Assembly (NCBI GenBank): GCA_023213215.1
Contig: CP096136.1
Span: 3,572,724-3,636,723 of the forward strand
Reading direction: 5' to 3'
DNA from: Flavobacterium sp. JAD_PAG50586_2
Lineage (GTDB): Bacteria > Bacteroidota > Bacteroidia > Flavobacteriales > Flavobacteriaceae
Length of the DNA: 64,000 nt
Part shown: positions 46,757 to 56,742 of the stretch, piece by piece
Position numbering within the stretch: the first letter of the stretch is position 1
Layout of the letters: each line of letters starts with the position of its first letter
The notes under the pieces: model-generated
What the model was told of the DNA's origin: nothing
What the model saw: only the letters and a program-made list of their open reading frames with translations
Database searches by the model: none
Position numbers and translations under genes: made by a program

Positions 46757-47701
46757 TTATGGTGCTGGTTTTAATTTCAAATACCAAGCATTACCAGTTT
46801 CAGTACCTTGCACCCTTAGGTACATATAATCTGCATTGATAACCATGATTTCATATTCTTTTAAAACTGCTCCATAACCAATAAAAGTAGTATTTCCGCT
46901 TAATTGTATACTTGTTTGTGTAGAAGGTGCAGATGCACTAATACCTGAACTCGCAGGGACAAAAGAAAATGCGCTTGTTCCTCCACCGTAAGCCCAACAT
47001 CCTTCATCTCCTGAAGCAGGAATTCCCGGAAGAGTTGTTAAACTTCCTGTCTTTGTAAAAGCTCCACCTGGCGTTGCAACCTGAATGCTATAAGTAGAAG
47101 CTGAAACCTTAGTAAAGGTAAAAGTTGAAGTATAAAAACATGGGCAACAAGCTTCTTTTTCGTTAATAGCTGCAGACCACCAGATTGGAGTTACCTCCAC
47201 TGGATATGGTCCTACCCCTAAATGTCCAGGAACACTTTTGTCAACAATCCATGTTTTAGAAGCGTCATTAGTCAAATAAGTAACAATTTCAGGTGTTGGT
47301 GAAAAATTACTAACAACTTCAACATCTTTTGTTGCAATTGTTGATGTTCCGCCTCTTCCATAAGCTATAACAGTTATTCTATAAGTATGTAAACCCACAG
47401 AAGTAAACTTCTTAGTAACAACACCTCCGGCAACATTAGTGAATTCAACAGGAGTTGTTAAATCGGTAATGTCATTGTAACCGATTTTATAAGTCATGGC
47501 ATTATTGGCTGTCGCTGTAATGTTGACTTTACCAGAACCATCTCCATTTGGATTAGCGCCGTCCTGTCCAACAATTTCAGTATCAATAACTAAATTGGTA
47601 GGCGCCGACAAATCTCCAAGAGAATAGTCATCCTTTTGGCATCCTGTAAAAAGCGATCCCACTAAAAGGAAAAGCGATGCATATTTGAATATATTTTTCA
47701 T
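46757..47701 (-). CDS. Surface glycan-binding lipoprotein with PKD module
   Basis: 314 residues. Lipobox LFTGC (Cys20) is followed by QKDDYS, a close match to the acidic surface-export signal of Flavobacteriaceae, so it is probably on the outside. A PKD-like domain (about 33-130) is followed by an unrecognised C-terminal domain (about 145-314) with WWSAAIN and several aromatics suited to sugar binding. It is six bases after the upstream gene and shares the PKD segment with the adjacent GH16. Function inferred from position downstream of SusD. Confidence 0.72.
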   Translation of the reverse strand: MKNIFKYASLFLLVGSLFTGCQKDDYSLGDLSAPTNLVIDTEIVGQDGANPNGDGSGKVNITATANNAMTYKIGYNDITDLTTPVEFTNVAGGVVTKKFTSVGLHTYRITVIAYGRGGTSTIATKDVEVVSNFSPTPEIVTYLTNDASKTWIVDKSVPGHLGVGPYPVEVTPIWWSAAINEKEACCPCFYTSTFTFTKVSASTYSIQVATPGGAFTKTGSLTTLPGIPASGDEGCWAYGGGTSAFSFVPASSGISASAPSTQTSIQLSGNTTFIGYGAVLKEYEIMVINADYMYLRVQGTETGNAWYLKLKPAP

Positions 47702-47707
47702 AGTTGT

Positions 47708-48823
47708 TTAATTTGATTGTGAAACATTATCGATATAAATAACCTCTCCTGTTCCAGGGCCTGAAAGGTTGTATTGAAAAACGATTTGACCAAATGTAGT
47801 TCCAGCTGGAACGCTTGCACCACCAAAATCAAATACTAATTCTTCCCATTGGTTAGCAACAGTAGAAGCTACTTGTATTCCTGTATTAGGAAAACCACCA
47901 CTTCCTTGTTCTAATTGAAAATTAAGCAGCTTACCTACTTCTGTAGAATACACCATAACTTTAAATTTATTGCCATTGTCAATGTTGATTGGCACTCCAT
48001 TTGGCGCAGCTATAGGCGTGTAAGTACCACCCCATACTTCTGCTCCGTTTGTTTTGGTAAATTTCCAAACAGTAGTACTGGTGTTAATTCCACCAGGAAA
48101 AGGATTAGGCACAACAGCCGTGTTAACACCTCCGAATACTCCTCCAATACCATAATTTTGAATTGGATTTTCGTAAGTAATTGGAAGACCAAACGGTGCG
48201 AAAACTGTTATTGGATACGTAGCAGTTGTTGTAGCCGCTCCACCGCTTAAAGCAGTAATTGTCAAAGTATACACTCCGGGAGCATAATTGTGTCCAGCTG
48301 CGGTAAATGGATTATTTAAAGAACCTGTCATTACAGTTGGAACTTCATTAGCTCCACCATCTCCCCAGGTTACCAGCATACCGTTTGCGTAATCTGCTGT
48401 AGCATTAAGATTTAAAACAGTTCCTGCAAAATTGGTTGTGTTAGCATTAATATTTTGTGGAGCTCGGTATACTATCGGCAATGCATAGTCATTAGTAGTT
48501 TCCTTACCTGCGATATCTACCGTTGTAATTGAAACAGTATAATTTCCTTCGGGATAATTGTGTGATACAAATTCGCCTGGAAAAATAGTGACAGGATCCG
48601 AAGTTCCCTCGCCTAAAGCTACAACAGCTTTTGTAACGCCTTCAGCTATTGGTGTTATTTTAACCAGCCCTGAATTATCATTGCTTACGTCAAATACCTT
48701 ATCAAAATTCGTTGCACCTGCTGTCTCAACTACAGATAAATCAGAATCAATCCCATCTGGTGTGGTACAGCTCGTTGTCATTATGAGCGAAAAAATCGCA
48801 AAACTTAAAATTATTTTTTTCAT
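47708..48823 (-). CDS. SusE-like glycan-binding lipoprotein with PKD repeats
   Basis: 371 residues. Lipobox IMTTSC (Cys19), then two PKD/Ig-like repeats (about 40-115 and 120-205: VTWGDGGAN, GHNYAPGVYTLTITA) and a jelly-roll-like C-terminal domain (about 210-371: NKFKVMVYSTEVGKLLNFQL, ending EVIYIDNVSQSN). Its place directly after susD, with 11 bases between, is that of surface glycan-binding proteins. No enzyme motif. Confidence 0.75.
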   Translation of the reverse strand: MKKIILSFAIFSLIMTTSCTTPDGIDSDLSVVETAGATNFDKVFDVSNDNSGLVKITPIAEGVTKAVVALGEGTSDPVTIFPGEFVSHNYPEGNYTVSITTVDIAGKETTNDYALPIVYRAPQNINANTTNFAGTVLNLNATADYANGMLVTWGDGGANEVPTVMTGSLNNPFTAAGHNYAPGVYTLTITALSGGAATTTATYPITVFAPFGLPITYENPIQNYGIGGVFGGVNTAVVPNPFPGGINTSTTVWKFTKTNGAEVWGGTYTPIAAPNGVPINIDNGNKFKVMVYSTEVGKLLNFQLEQGSGGFPNTGIQVASTVANQWEELVFDFGGASVPAGTTFGQIVFQYNLSGPGTGEVIYIDNVSQSN

Positions 48824-48834
48824 ATTTTTATATT

Positions 48835-50343
48835 TTAGTTAGGATAACCAGGGTTTTGAACTAGTTGTGTTCCTTGTAAATCAAAAGCAGGTATTGGCAA
48901 AATTTCATTTTTACCGGCAACGAATCCGCGACCTCCTAATTTAGTTGGAGCATCGCCCCAGCGAACTAAATCAAACCATCTGAAACCTTCACCAGCTAAT
49001 TCCCTTCTTCTTTCATCTTTGATTGTTGCTAAAGATACAGCTACAGAAGGTAAGCCTACTCTGCTTCTTACAGCATCAAGCAAAGCTTGAGCCCTTGTAC
49101 CTGTTCCGCCTAAAGCTTCTGCTTCCAGCAAGTAAGTATCAGCTAATCGGATAGCATAAGTATTTTGCCTGTAATTTAAAACTGCGTCACCAGGACCAGA
49201 ATACACATCAGACATTTTTGGCATGAACTTATTAAGGAAATATCCAGTATCCTGATAAGCACCAATATAATCCGCCTGTCCAGCAGTTTTTAATGCTTTT
49301 ACATCTAATAAAGTTGCAGCTGCTCTAGGATCACCTTGAATAAATGTGTGGAAATCCTCAGTAAATACGTTAAAACTCCATCCTGAAGGAAGGTCCGGTG
49401 CGCCTGCTCCTAACTTTAGGTAACTTCTTGGTCCAACCATCTGGTTTACAGTGTTACCTTCATCAGAGTTTCCTCCCCAGTTACCCCAAGAAGAACCTTG
49501 AGCTGAGTGTGCGACTTCCAAAACTGATTCTGAGTTGAATTTGTTTGAAAAACTCCACAAGTCGTTGAAATTATTCAACAAGCTATATCCATATTGGCTT
49601 ACTCCTCCAGGAGTTCCGTTAACTTGTGCAAGTTCTGTAGCAGCTTGTGTATTCTTATTTTGGTATAAATATACTTTTCCTAAGATTGCCCTGGCAGAAC
49701 CTTGAGTTAAACGACCTCCATCTGTAGCAACATTCACGGTCATTGGTAAATTAGCAATTGATTCGGTCAGATCCAATTCGATTTGAGCATAAACTTCAGC
49801 AGGATCCGCCTGTGTTACGTTATAAAAACGATCAGCAGATAATGGTTCCAAAATTAATGGAATGTTTTTGAACATCGTCACCAATTGAAAATAATAGTAG
49901 GCTCTCAATACTCTTGCTTCGGCAATATATCTCGTTTTAAGATTTTCATCCATTACAGTAGTTGGTATCTTTACCAACAATAAATTAGCCCGGTAAATAC
50001 CTCTGTAGTAGTCCTTAAAATAGCTACGAGGAATGGTGTTGGGATTTATCGTGTAATTTGAAAACGACTGAATACCAGCTCCGTCAGAAGAGTTCCCTCC
50101 ACCTGCAAATTGATCATCGGAACCTGCATTAAACATCGTAATCATGTTTTCAAATCCCCCTGAGTTTTTCCTCATTAGATCATATACAGAAACCAAACCG
50201 TTAAAAGCTTCACTTTGATTTCTGTAATAATTTTCAACTACATCGAGACCCGTTGGTGGGGTTTCCACAAAATCTGTGCTACACGAACCAAACAGCAACA
50301 CTGCAAGTGGTAGTACAATTAAATTTTTTATATCTTTTTTCAT
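48835..50343 (-). CDS. SusD/RagB family outer-membrane lipoprotein
   Basis: 502 residues, the lid that delivers oligosaccharides to SusC. Lipoprotein signal (LLFGSC, Cys21) then the SusD-like N-terminal segment (YYRNQSEAFNGLVSVYDLMR) and the TPR-like helices; the RagB C-terminal end has ERRRELAGEGFRWFDLVRWG and a final NPGYPN, all typical. It follows susC by 11 bases, as always in these loci. Confidence 0.95.
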   Translation of the reverse strand: MKKDIKNLIVLPLAVLLFGSCSTDFVETPPTGLDVVENYYRNQSEAFNGLVSVYDLMRKNSGGFENMITMFNAGSDDQFAGGGNSSDGAGIQSFSNYTINPNTIPRSYFKDYYRGIYRANLLLVKIPTTVMDENLKTRYIAEARVLRAYYYFQLVTMFKNIPLILEPLSADRFYNVTQADPAEVYAQIELDLTESIANLPMTVNVATDGGRLTQGSARAILGKVYLYQNKNTQAATELAQVNGTPGGVSQYGYSLLNNFNDLWSFSNKFNSESVLEVAHSAQGSSWGNWGGNSDEGNTVNQMVGPRSYLKLGAGAPDLPSGWSFNVFTEDFHTFIQGDPRAAATLLDVKALKTAGQADYIGAYQDTGYFLNKFMPKMSDVYSGPGDAVLNYRQNTYAIRLADTYLLEAEALGGTGTRAQALLDAVRSRVGLPSVAVSLATIKDERRRELAGEGFRWFDLVRWGDAPTKLGGRGFVAGKNEILPIPAFDLQGTQLVQNPGYPN

Positions 50344-50354
50344 AATTTTAAATT

Positions 50355-53300
50355 TTAGAATTGAAAGTTTGCTCCAAATAGGATTGAACGTGCTTGTGGA
50401 TAATATCCTCTGTCTAAACCAAATACATTACCTCCAATTTCAGGATCAAAACCTGAGTATTTTGTAAGAGTTAGTAAGTTTTCACCCGAAACATATAGAC
50501 GTAATTTTTGGATTCCTACCTTGCTGGTTAATGTATTAGGTAAAGAATAGCCAAGCTGAACTACCTTAAATCTTAAATAATCTCCATCTTCTAAGTAGAA
50601 ATCAGACATATTGGTAAAATTACCGTTGCTATCGTTAGTAGTCAAACGTGGAAAGCTGTTTGAAGTTCCTTCTCCTGTCCATCGGCTTAAAGCTTCGGTA
50701 GAATAGTTTGCATTTGCAACATCTAAACGACGTAATCCTTGAAATATTTTATTTCCAGCTGCACCTTGTGCAAAAATCATTAAGTCAAAATTTTTATAAT
50801 CCATATTGATTGTGAATCCGAAAGTAACTTTTGGCAATGGGCTACCTAAAAAGGCTTTATCATCCTCAGTTATCGTACCATCTCCATTATTATCTCTCCA
50901 TCTAAAATCTCCAGGTTGTGCATTTGGCTGAATTAATCCTCCACTTGTGTTTGTGTAAGCATTGACTTCGGCCTGGTTTTGAAATATTCCTGCAGTTTGG
51001 TATCCGTAAAATGAATTTATTGGCTGACCAACTTGTGTCCTGTCAATAGGCCCCATTGATTGGAATCCAACAGAAGTATAGAAATCATTACCAGCTGTTA
51101 TGTATGTTACTTCATTTTTTAAAGTAGCCAGATTTGCATTAACCGATAGATTAAGACCATTTATTTTCTTTTTATATCCCAATTCAAATTCTAAACCGGA
51201 ATTATTCATGGAAGCCATGTTAATATATGGAGGTAATTCGTTACCAATATAATCTGGTAGCTCTGGATCTCTTAAGATCCCGCTTGTTTTCTTTTTGAAC
51301 CATTCAAAAGTAAGTGTAAAATCATTGAATAATCTAGCATCGAAACCAATGTTTGTTTGAGTAGTTTCTTCCCACTTCAAATCAGGATTGTCAATTCTTC
51401 CTGGACTGAATCCTGGCGCCACTGTTCCATCTGTTCCAAAGGAGTAATTCCTACCACCGTCAACACGTCCTAAATAATTAAACGCTCCTATTTCATCATT
51501 ACCGGTAATACCATATCCTAATCTAATTTTAAATTCGTTTACAGCATTATTCTCTTTCCAGAAATCTTCTTTTGTAATAACCCATCCTGCGGAAAACGAA
51601 GGGAAATTTCCATATTTATTATTAGCTCCAAAATTAGAAGATCCATCTCTTCTTATAAGACCTGTAAACAAATATTTTTCTTTGTAATCGTAAGTTAAAC
51701 GACCAAATAGTGATGATGTGGTTGTACCAATTACATCGAAGTTGTATCCTCTTTGGTTTGCTAGCGTTACTGATGAATTGAATGTTGCATCTCGGTAGTC
51801 ATTTGTCTGTAAACCAAAATGCGTAGCACTTGTTGCATTGAAAAAGCCTTTTCTATAACCTCCCTGACCAAGTAAAACATTGAAGCTATGCTCATTTACT
51901 TTTTTATCATAAGTCAGCGTATTTTCGACATTCCAGTCAAAACCATCATTTTTAATCCTTGAAATATTATTGAGTGTAGTGTTATTAACTGTAGGACTTA
52001 AATAATAAAGAGGCGTAAATCCTTGTCCACCCCAATATGATAGTTTAGTTCCTAGTGTAGTCCTGAATTTAAGTCCCTTCATAAGCTTTATTTCGCCATA
52101 TACATTTGCTATGAAATCATCTGACCAATTGTATTGACCGTAACGTGTTTTTGCATAAGCCAAAGGGTTGGTCATTTCCTGACCTACAATCTGGGAAATT
52201 CCATAAGGATTACCATTTCCATCTCTAATAACATATGGATTGCTATATGCTACTCCATTGGATAAAATAGGATCTGTTTCTACTAATGGCGTAAGTGGAT
52301 CTAAGTTGATTGCCGAACTTAATGGACCACCATATTCACTATTAGTATTTCCTATACCTACAGTATTTTGATGTGTATAAGATGCTGTCTGTCCAACCGT
52401 AAACCAGTCAGTAACATTATGGGTAGAGTTTAACCTAATTGTTTTCTTTTCAAATGAAGATATTTCCTTCATTACGATACCTTCCTGACGTTGTGTACCA
52501 AAAGATAAATAGAAACTAGATTTTTCATTTCCTCCGCTTAAACTCATTTCATGAGAATAACGTTCAGCATCATTGCTAAAAATAGCCTTTTGCCAGTCTG
52601 TTCCTTTTCCTAAAGCGCCTAAATTAGGATATGGAATTCCGGAAGGCTGACCACCACCATTTACATAACGTTCGTTCATTAAAGCACCATACTGGGTCGC
52701 ATTTAATAAACTTAAAGTTTTTTCAGGAGATGACACACCGTAAAAACCATTGTAATTAACTGTCAGTTTTCCTGATTTCCCTTTCTTGGTAGTAATCAAA
52801 ATTACACCTCGTGCAGACCTAGCACCATAAATAGCTGAAGAAGCTGCATCTTTTAAAAGTTCCATCGATTCAATATCTGATTGGTTAATGGATCCAAGCG
52901 CTGCTGGATCAATTACAACACCATCAACTACATAAAGAGGATCATTACCACCATTTAGTGTAGTTATACCTCTTACACGTACTGTTGATCTAGAACCTGG
53001 TTGCCCTGCGTTCATTGCAATAGTTACACCAGCTGCCCTTCCTTGTAATGCGGTTTCTACACTACCATTAGGGACTTTTTCAAGATCCCTTGCGGTAACT
53101 TTCGAAATAGCTCCTGTTGAAACACGTTTTTTTACGGTGCCATAACCCACATTAATAACGACTTCTTCTAATTGGTTGCTGTCTTCGGCTAGGGTAATTT
53201 TAATCACACCTTCCGTTATGGCAACTTCTTTTGTAGCATATCCTATAAAAGACACTACTAAATTTGTAGCACCAGCTGGGACATTAAAACTGAATTTTCC

Positions 53301-53489
53301 ATCAAAGTCAGTTGTTGTAGTTGCTGATGTCCCTTTTGCTTCAACATTCGCACCTGGCAATGGCAAATTACCATCAGTCACAATTCCTGTAACTGTTTTT
53401 TGGGCTTGGGCTGATACAATAAAGATAAAAAACATAGAGAATAGGAGAATCTTTTTCCTATTTCGTTCAGAGAATAGCTTTACATTCAT
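50355..53489 (-). CDS. SusC/RagA TonB-dependent outer-membrane transporter
   Basis: 1044 residues. The signal peptide (to about 30) is followed by a carboxypeptidase-regulatory-like domain (about 32-108) and a plug with the SusC hallmarks QGRAAGVTIAMNAGQPGSRS, VRVRGITTLNGGNDPLYVVD and ESMELLKDAASSAIYGARSA; the 22-strand barrel ends FGANFQF with a terminal Phe. It imports oligosaccharides bound by SusD using TonB energy. It is the first gene of the ten-gene operon and its promoter lies in 53490-53782. Confidence 0.96.
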   Translation of the reverse strand: MNVKLFSERNRKKILLFSMFFIFIVSAQAQKTVTGIVTDGNLPLPGANVEAKGTSATTTTDFDGKFSFNVPAGATNLVVSFIGYATKEVAITEGVIKITLAEDSNQLEEVVINVGYGTVKKRVSTGAISKVTARDLEKVPNGSVETALQGRAAGVTIAMNAGQPGSRSTVRVRGITTLNGGNDPLYVVDGVVIDPAALGSINQSDIESMELLKDAASSAIYGARSARGVILITTKKGKSGKLTVNYNGFYGVSSPEKTLSLLNATQYGALMNERYVNGGGQPSGIPYPNLGALGKGTDWQKAIFSNDAERYSHEMSLSGGNEKSSFYLSFGTQRQEGIVMKEISSFEKKTIRLNSTHNVTDWFTVGQTASYTHQNTVGIGNTNSEYGGPLSSAINLDPLTPLVETDPILSNGVAYSNPYVIRDGNGNPYGISQIVGQEMTNPLAYAKTRYGQYNWSDDFIANVYGEIKLMKGLKFRTTLGTKLSYWGGQGFTPLYYLSPTVNNTTLNNISRIKNDGFDWNVENTLTYDKKVNEHSFNVLLGQGGYRKGFFNATSATHFGLQTNDYRDATFNSSVTLANQRGYNFDVIGTTTSSLFGRLTYDYKEKYLFTGLIRRDGSSNFGANNKYGNFPSFSAGWVITKEDFWKENNAVNEFKIRLGYGITGNDEIGAFNYLGRVDGGRNYSFGTDGTVAPGFSPGRIDNPDLKWEETTQTNIGFDARLFNDFTLTFEWFKKKTSGILRDPELPDYIGNELPPYINMASMNNSGLEFELGYKKKINGLNLSVNANLATLKNEVTYITAGNDFYTSVGFQSMGPIDRTQVGQPINSFYGYQTAGIFQNQAEVNAYTNTSGGLIQPNAQPGDFRWRDNNGDGTITEDDKAFLGSPLPKVTFGFTINMDYKNFDLMIFAQGAAGNKIFQGLRRLDVANANYSTEALSRWTGEGTSNSFPRLTTNDSNGNFTNMSDFYLEDGDYLRFKVVQLGYSLPNTLTSKVGIQKLRLYVSGENLLTLTKYSGFDPEIGGNVFGLDRGYYPQARSILFGANFQF

Positions 53490-53782
53490 AAGCGTTTAAT
53501 ATTATTTGGTTTTAGTTAAAATTTTAAGGCATATTATTGCCTTGTTAAGATGTTGTTAAATTATTTATTTAAAAAATACAGAATCGATTATTAACCACAA
53601 CAAAAAATATACATAATGAAAATATATGGTAAATTAATTGGGAATTTAACAAAACCACTGATTCCGTATGGATAAACAAAAAAGGGACTATACAAAAAAT
53701 ACCCCCAAATTTGCCAAAATAGGAATTACGAAAAGGTTGTTGTAAAGGTATTGTTGTGGTGGATGTAGGTTATATTGTATAG
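53490..53782 (-). promoter_or_regulatory. susC promoter region
   Basis: 293 bases without a gene. On the minus strand it is AT-rich, with several partial -7 boxes but none exact. A G5 tract (TTTGGGGGTA read on minus, TACCCCC at 53700-53706 on plus) stands out and could be the regulator's binding site. Confidence 0.4.
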
Positions 53783-56602
53783 TTAAATGCCGAGAATATA
53801 ATTCACCAACCCATCATCATGCATTAAATTCAATTTTTTACGCAAACGATATCTTTTTATCTCTACACTTCGAATCGAGATATTAAGCATCGGAGCTATT
53901 TCTTTTGAAGTTAAATTAAGTCGGAGGTATGCACAAAGTTTCAAATCGCTTGGCGTTAAGCTTGGGTGAAGCGTCTTTATCTTTTTCAAAAAGTCTTTAT
54001 CTGCATTATCAAAAGCTTCTTTAAAAACATTCCACGAATCATCCTCAGTAATGTTCCTATTAATGGTTGAAATCACCGATTTTATGTTTCTTCCACTGTT
54101 CTCGTCAGACGATTTCTTAAGATCTTCCTTTATTATACCTAACAATTCGTTCTTCTTTATAAGACTCATCGTAGAAACTGCCAGTTCCCTGTTTTTGGCA
54201 TCCATATCACTCGATAATTGCTCATTGCGTAATTTCATCAACTGCTGCTCATTTTCTAAGGCAGCAATTTCTAATAACAGATTGTTCTCCTCTATTAATT
54301 TTTCTTTCTGCTTGTGGTAGTAGTCCTGATAAGCTTTGTTAATATAATAAGCCAATACAATAAAGAGTAAGATGTAAATAAGCCACGCTAAATTTGTTGC
54401 ATACCATGGTTTTTTGATAACAAACTTATATACTACGGTATTCTCAGGCGACGAATTGGCAATTTTGGCCCTTACCTTAAAGGTGTATTCTCCAGGTTCC
54501 AAATTCTTGAAATTTATGCTCGACCTGGCACTCCATTCACTCCATTGGTTTTGCTGGCCTTCGAGCATGTACTGATACTCAACATCAATAAACCTATTGT
54601 ATTGTGGCACTGTATAATTAAAAATGAGGTTGTTTTCATCATGCTGCAAATCTCCTTCCTGAGTCATTGACAAATCTACTGTTGGTTTACTAAGCTTGTT
54701 TACACTTACGCTTGTCAAGATGATATTATGGCTTCTGACTTTAAAATCACTCAGATTAATAATAAAATAACCATCAGTCTTTCCAACTAAATACTCACTA
54801 TCGGAAATTTGTGTAATGTTTTCATATCCTATCATCGGATTCGTTATAGAAAATGGAATCGATATTTTTTGCTTTTTCAAACCTTTATCAAAATTCCCGG
54901 AAGTGAAATAATAGATATAGTTTTTCGTAAAAAGCCACATCTTATTAGATCGGTCTACATTAAGTTTCCCAGAAATATATTCATTGTTTTTAAAGACGTC
55001 ACTTAAATTATTATCCTTGTCAAAAGCTCCTGTTTTGGCATTTAGCTTAAAGATACCTTCTTTACCGGCGAAATAAATAGTTCCGTTATATTTCGCAAGA
55101 CTGATGTGCTTTCCTTTACGGGGAGAATTTATTATGTTGAATTTCTGAGCACTATAAAAATCATTATTAATCCTGACTTTGATAATTCCTTTGTATTCAT
55201 GACCAATATAAACCTGATTTTTATTATCAATCTCAAAATACCTTGACGAAATATCAAAACCGCTCACTTTATTCCGAAAACTCCAACTATTGCCCTTTTT
55301 CTCTAAAACGGAAAGACCTTTGTAATTCCCCTGAAGCAATAAATTTGGATGATTTGGAATCGTATTGAATTTCCATGTTCCGGTTTCCTTAAAAATTAAG
55401 TGCGCATTATCATCCCCAATGAGGAAAGTTCCCAAATCGTGTCCGCAAAACAATTGATTGTCGTATTCAAACAGTGTCCATACCTGGCCTTTGGTGCCCG
55501 ACATCAAATGAAAACCGTCATTATGCAAGGCACTTTTATAAAACAAGCCCTGATTGGTTCCAATATATATGCGATCGTGATATTTAATAGAGGCATAAAC
55601 CGTCCCCAGGAAACCCGAATCATCTTTGTAACTCCGAATGGGCGATTGCAGATTAACACAATCGATTCCGTTATCCAATCCCAGCCAAAGGTTATTATCG
55701 GCATCTTCACTTATGGATAAAATCGTATTATTGCTCAAACCACTGTTCTGTGTAAGGTGGTAACGAATTTTCCCATCTCTGTTAAGGATATAAAGTCCGT
55801 TGGAAATCGTTCCTAAAGCAAATCCTCCATCAGACAGCATTTTGGTGCAAAAAATTGAATTAGGCTTCAGTTCACTTTCCGATTCAAAAAGAAATGGTTT
55901 AAGTTGTTTGTCTTCCAATGTAAAGGCTCCGGCCCTTTCTGTCTGTAACAGCAATCCATCTTTTTGTTTAAAAATCTCGACTATTCGATTATTCTTAATC
56001 CGCTCATCATTGGTAACCAAGATACTTTTACCATTTATCACTTCATATAATCCTTCACCAACACCCTGAAAATATATCGAGTTATTTACCTTATAGCATC
56101 TAAAGATATAAGGATGATTGTCAATAAACTGGAAACTGCCATCTTTGGAATTATAGACATAAATTCGGTTAAACGATTGAAACAAAACCCATTGATCCAT
56201 GTTAATGATATTCCAAAAATGCTCATCTTCAATAAGTTTGCTTTTGATTTTCTGGCTTAACGAATTGTACTTCAATGTTCCATCAACCTGTCGTTTCCAA
56301 AACCCGAACTCCATATAACAACCAGTGTAAATACGATCGCCTACAACTTTAACCGAGCGTATGATTGTCTCATTTGGTGAAGGGTATAACGTCCAGTTCG
56401 AACCATTAAATTCCAATAAGCCTTCATTATTAGCAAAATAAACAAACTGGTTTTTGTCCTGCGAAACCATCCAGTTCTGATTGCCTGCGCCATAAACCGT
56501 AGCGCCATATCTTACAATAGGCGGTAATTCCTGTGCCGAAAGTTTGAAAACTAAAAATAAAGCTATTACAAGGGTTTGAATAACTGACTTAAAATGGGAC
56601 AT
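53783..56602 (-). CDS. Membrane-bound propeller/Y_Y_Y/LuxR-HTH transcriptional regulator
   Basis: 939 residues. After a signal peptide, a periplasmic two-component-regulator-type beta-propeller (about 25-590) is followed by a Y_Y_Y domain (about 640-725: YQYMLEGQQNQWSEWSARSS), a membrane helix (about 732-750), a coiled coil (about 755-830) and a C-terminal HTH (LTSKEIAPMLNISIRSVEIK). It has no kinase or receiver domain, so it is a one-component sensor that would bind DNA while anchored, not a true hybrid two-component system. It lies directly upstream of susC and should sense the glycan and switch the PUL on. Confidence 0.88.
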   Translation of the reverse strand: MSHFKSVIQTLVIALFLVFKLSAQELPPIVRYGATVYGAGNQNWMVSQDKNQFVYFANNEGLLEFNGSNWTLYPSPNETIIRSVKVVGDRIYTGCYMEFGFWKRQVDGTLKYNSLSQKIKSKLIEDEHFWNIINMDQWVLFQSFNRIYVYNSKDGSFQFIDNHPYIFRCYKVNNSIYFQGVGEGLYEVINGKSILVTNDERIKNNRIVEIFKQKDGLLLQTERAGAFTLEDKQLKPFLFESESELKPNSIFCTKMLSDGGFALGTISNGLYILNRDGKIRYHLTQNSGLSNNTILSISEDADNNLWLGLDNGIDCVNLQSPIRSYKDDSGFLGTVYASIKYHDRIYIGTNQGLFYKSALHNDGFHLMSGTKGQVWTLFEYDNQLFCGHDLGTFLIGDDNAHLIFKETGTWKFNTIPNHPNLLLQGNYKGLSVLEKKGNSWSFRNKVSGFDISSRYFEIDNKNQVYIGHEYKGIIKVRINNDFYSAQKFNIINSPRKGKHISLAKYNGTIYFAGKEGIFKLNAKTGAFDKDNNLSDVFKNNEYISGKLNVDRSNKMWLFTKNYIYYFTSGNFDKGLKKQKISIPFSITNPMIGYENITQISDSEYLVGKTDGYFIINLSDFKVRSHNIILTSVSVNKLSKPTVDLSMTQEGDLQHDENNLIFNYTVPQYNRFIDVEYQYMLEGQQNQWSEWSARSSINFKNLEPGEYTFKVRAKIANSSPENTVVYKFVIKKPWYATNLAWLIYILLFIVLAYYINKAYQDYYHKQKEKLIEENNLLLEIAALENEQQLMKLRNEQLSSDMDAKNRELAVSTMSLIKKNELLGIIKEDLKKSSDENSGRNIKSVISTINRNITEDDSWNVFKEAFDNADKDFLKKIKTLHPSLTPSDLKLCAYLRLNLTSKEIAPMLNISIRSVEIKRYRLRKKLNLMHDDGLVNYILGI

Positions 56603-56714
56603 AGTGGTTTTTGATTGTTATGATAAGGTAAAAATATTGTTTCATTTTTAATCCATCAAGATAAAACTAAAAAAATGTGATTCTTCGAGTGGCATTTCCC
56701 ATTTCAGAATTGAT

Positions 56715-56722
56715 TACCTTTG
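56715..56722 (+). promoter_or_regulatory. -7 element TACCTTTG of uvrA
   Basis: Exact TAnnTTTG 20 bases before the ATG at 56743, supporting that start for uvrA over later ones. Confidence 0.5.
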
Positions 56723-56742
56723 CCAACATTTACTTTTTTGCT

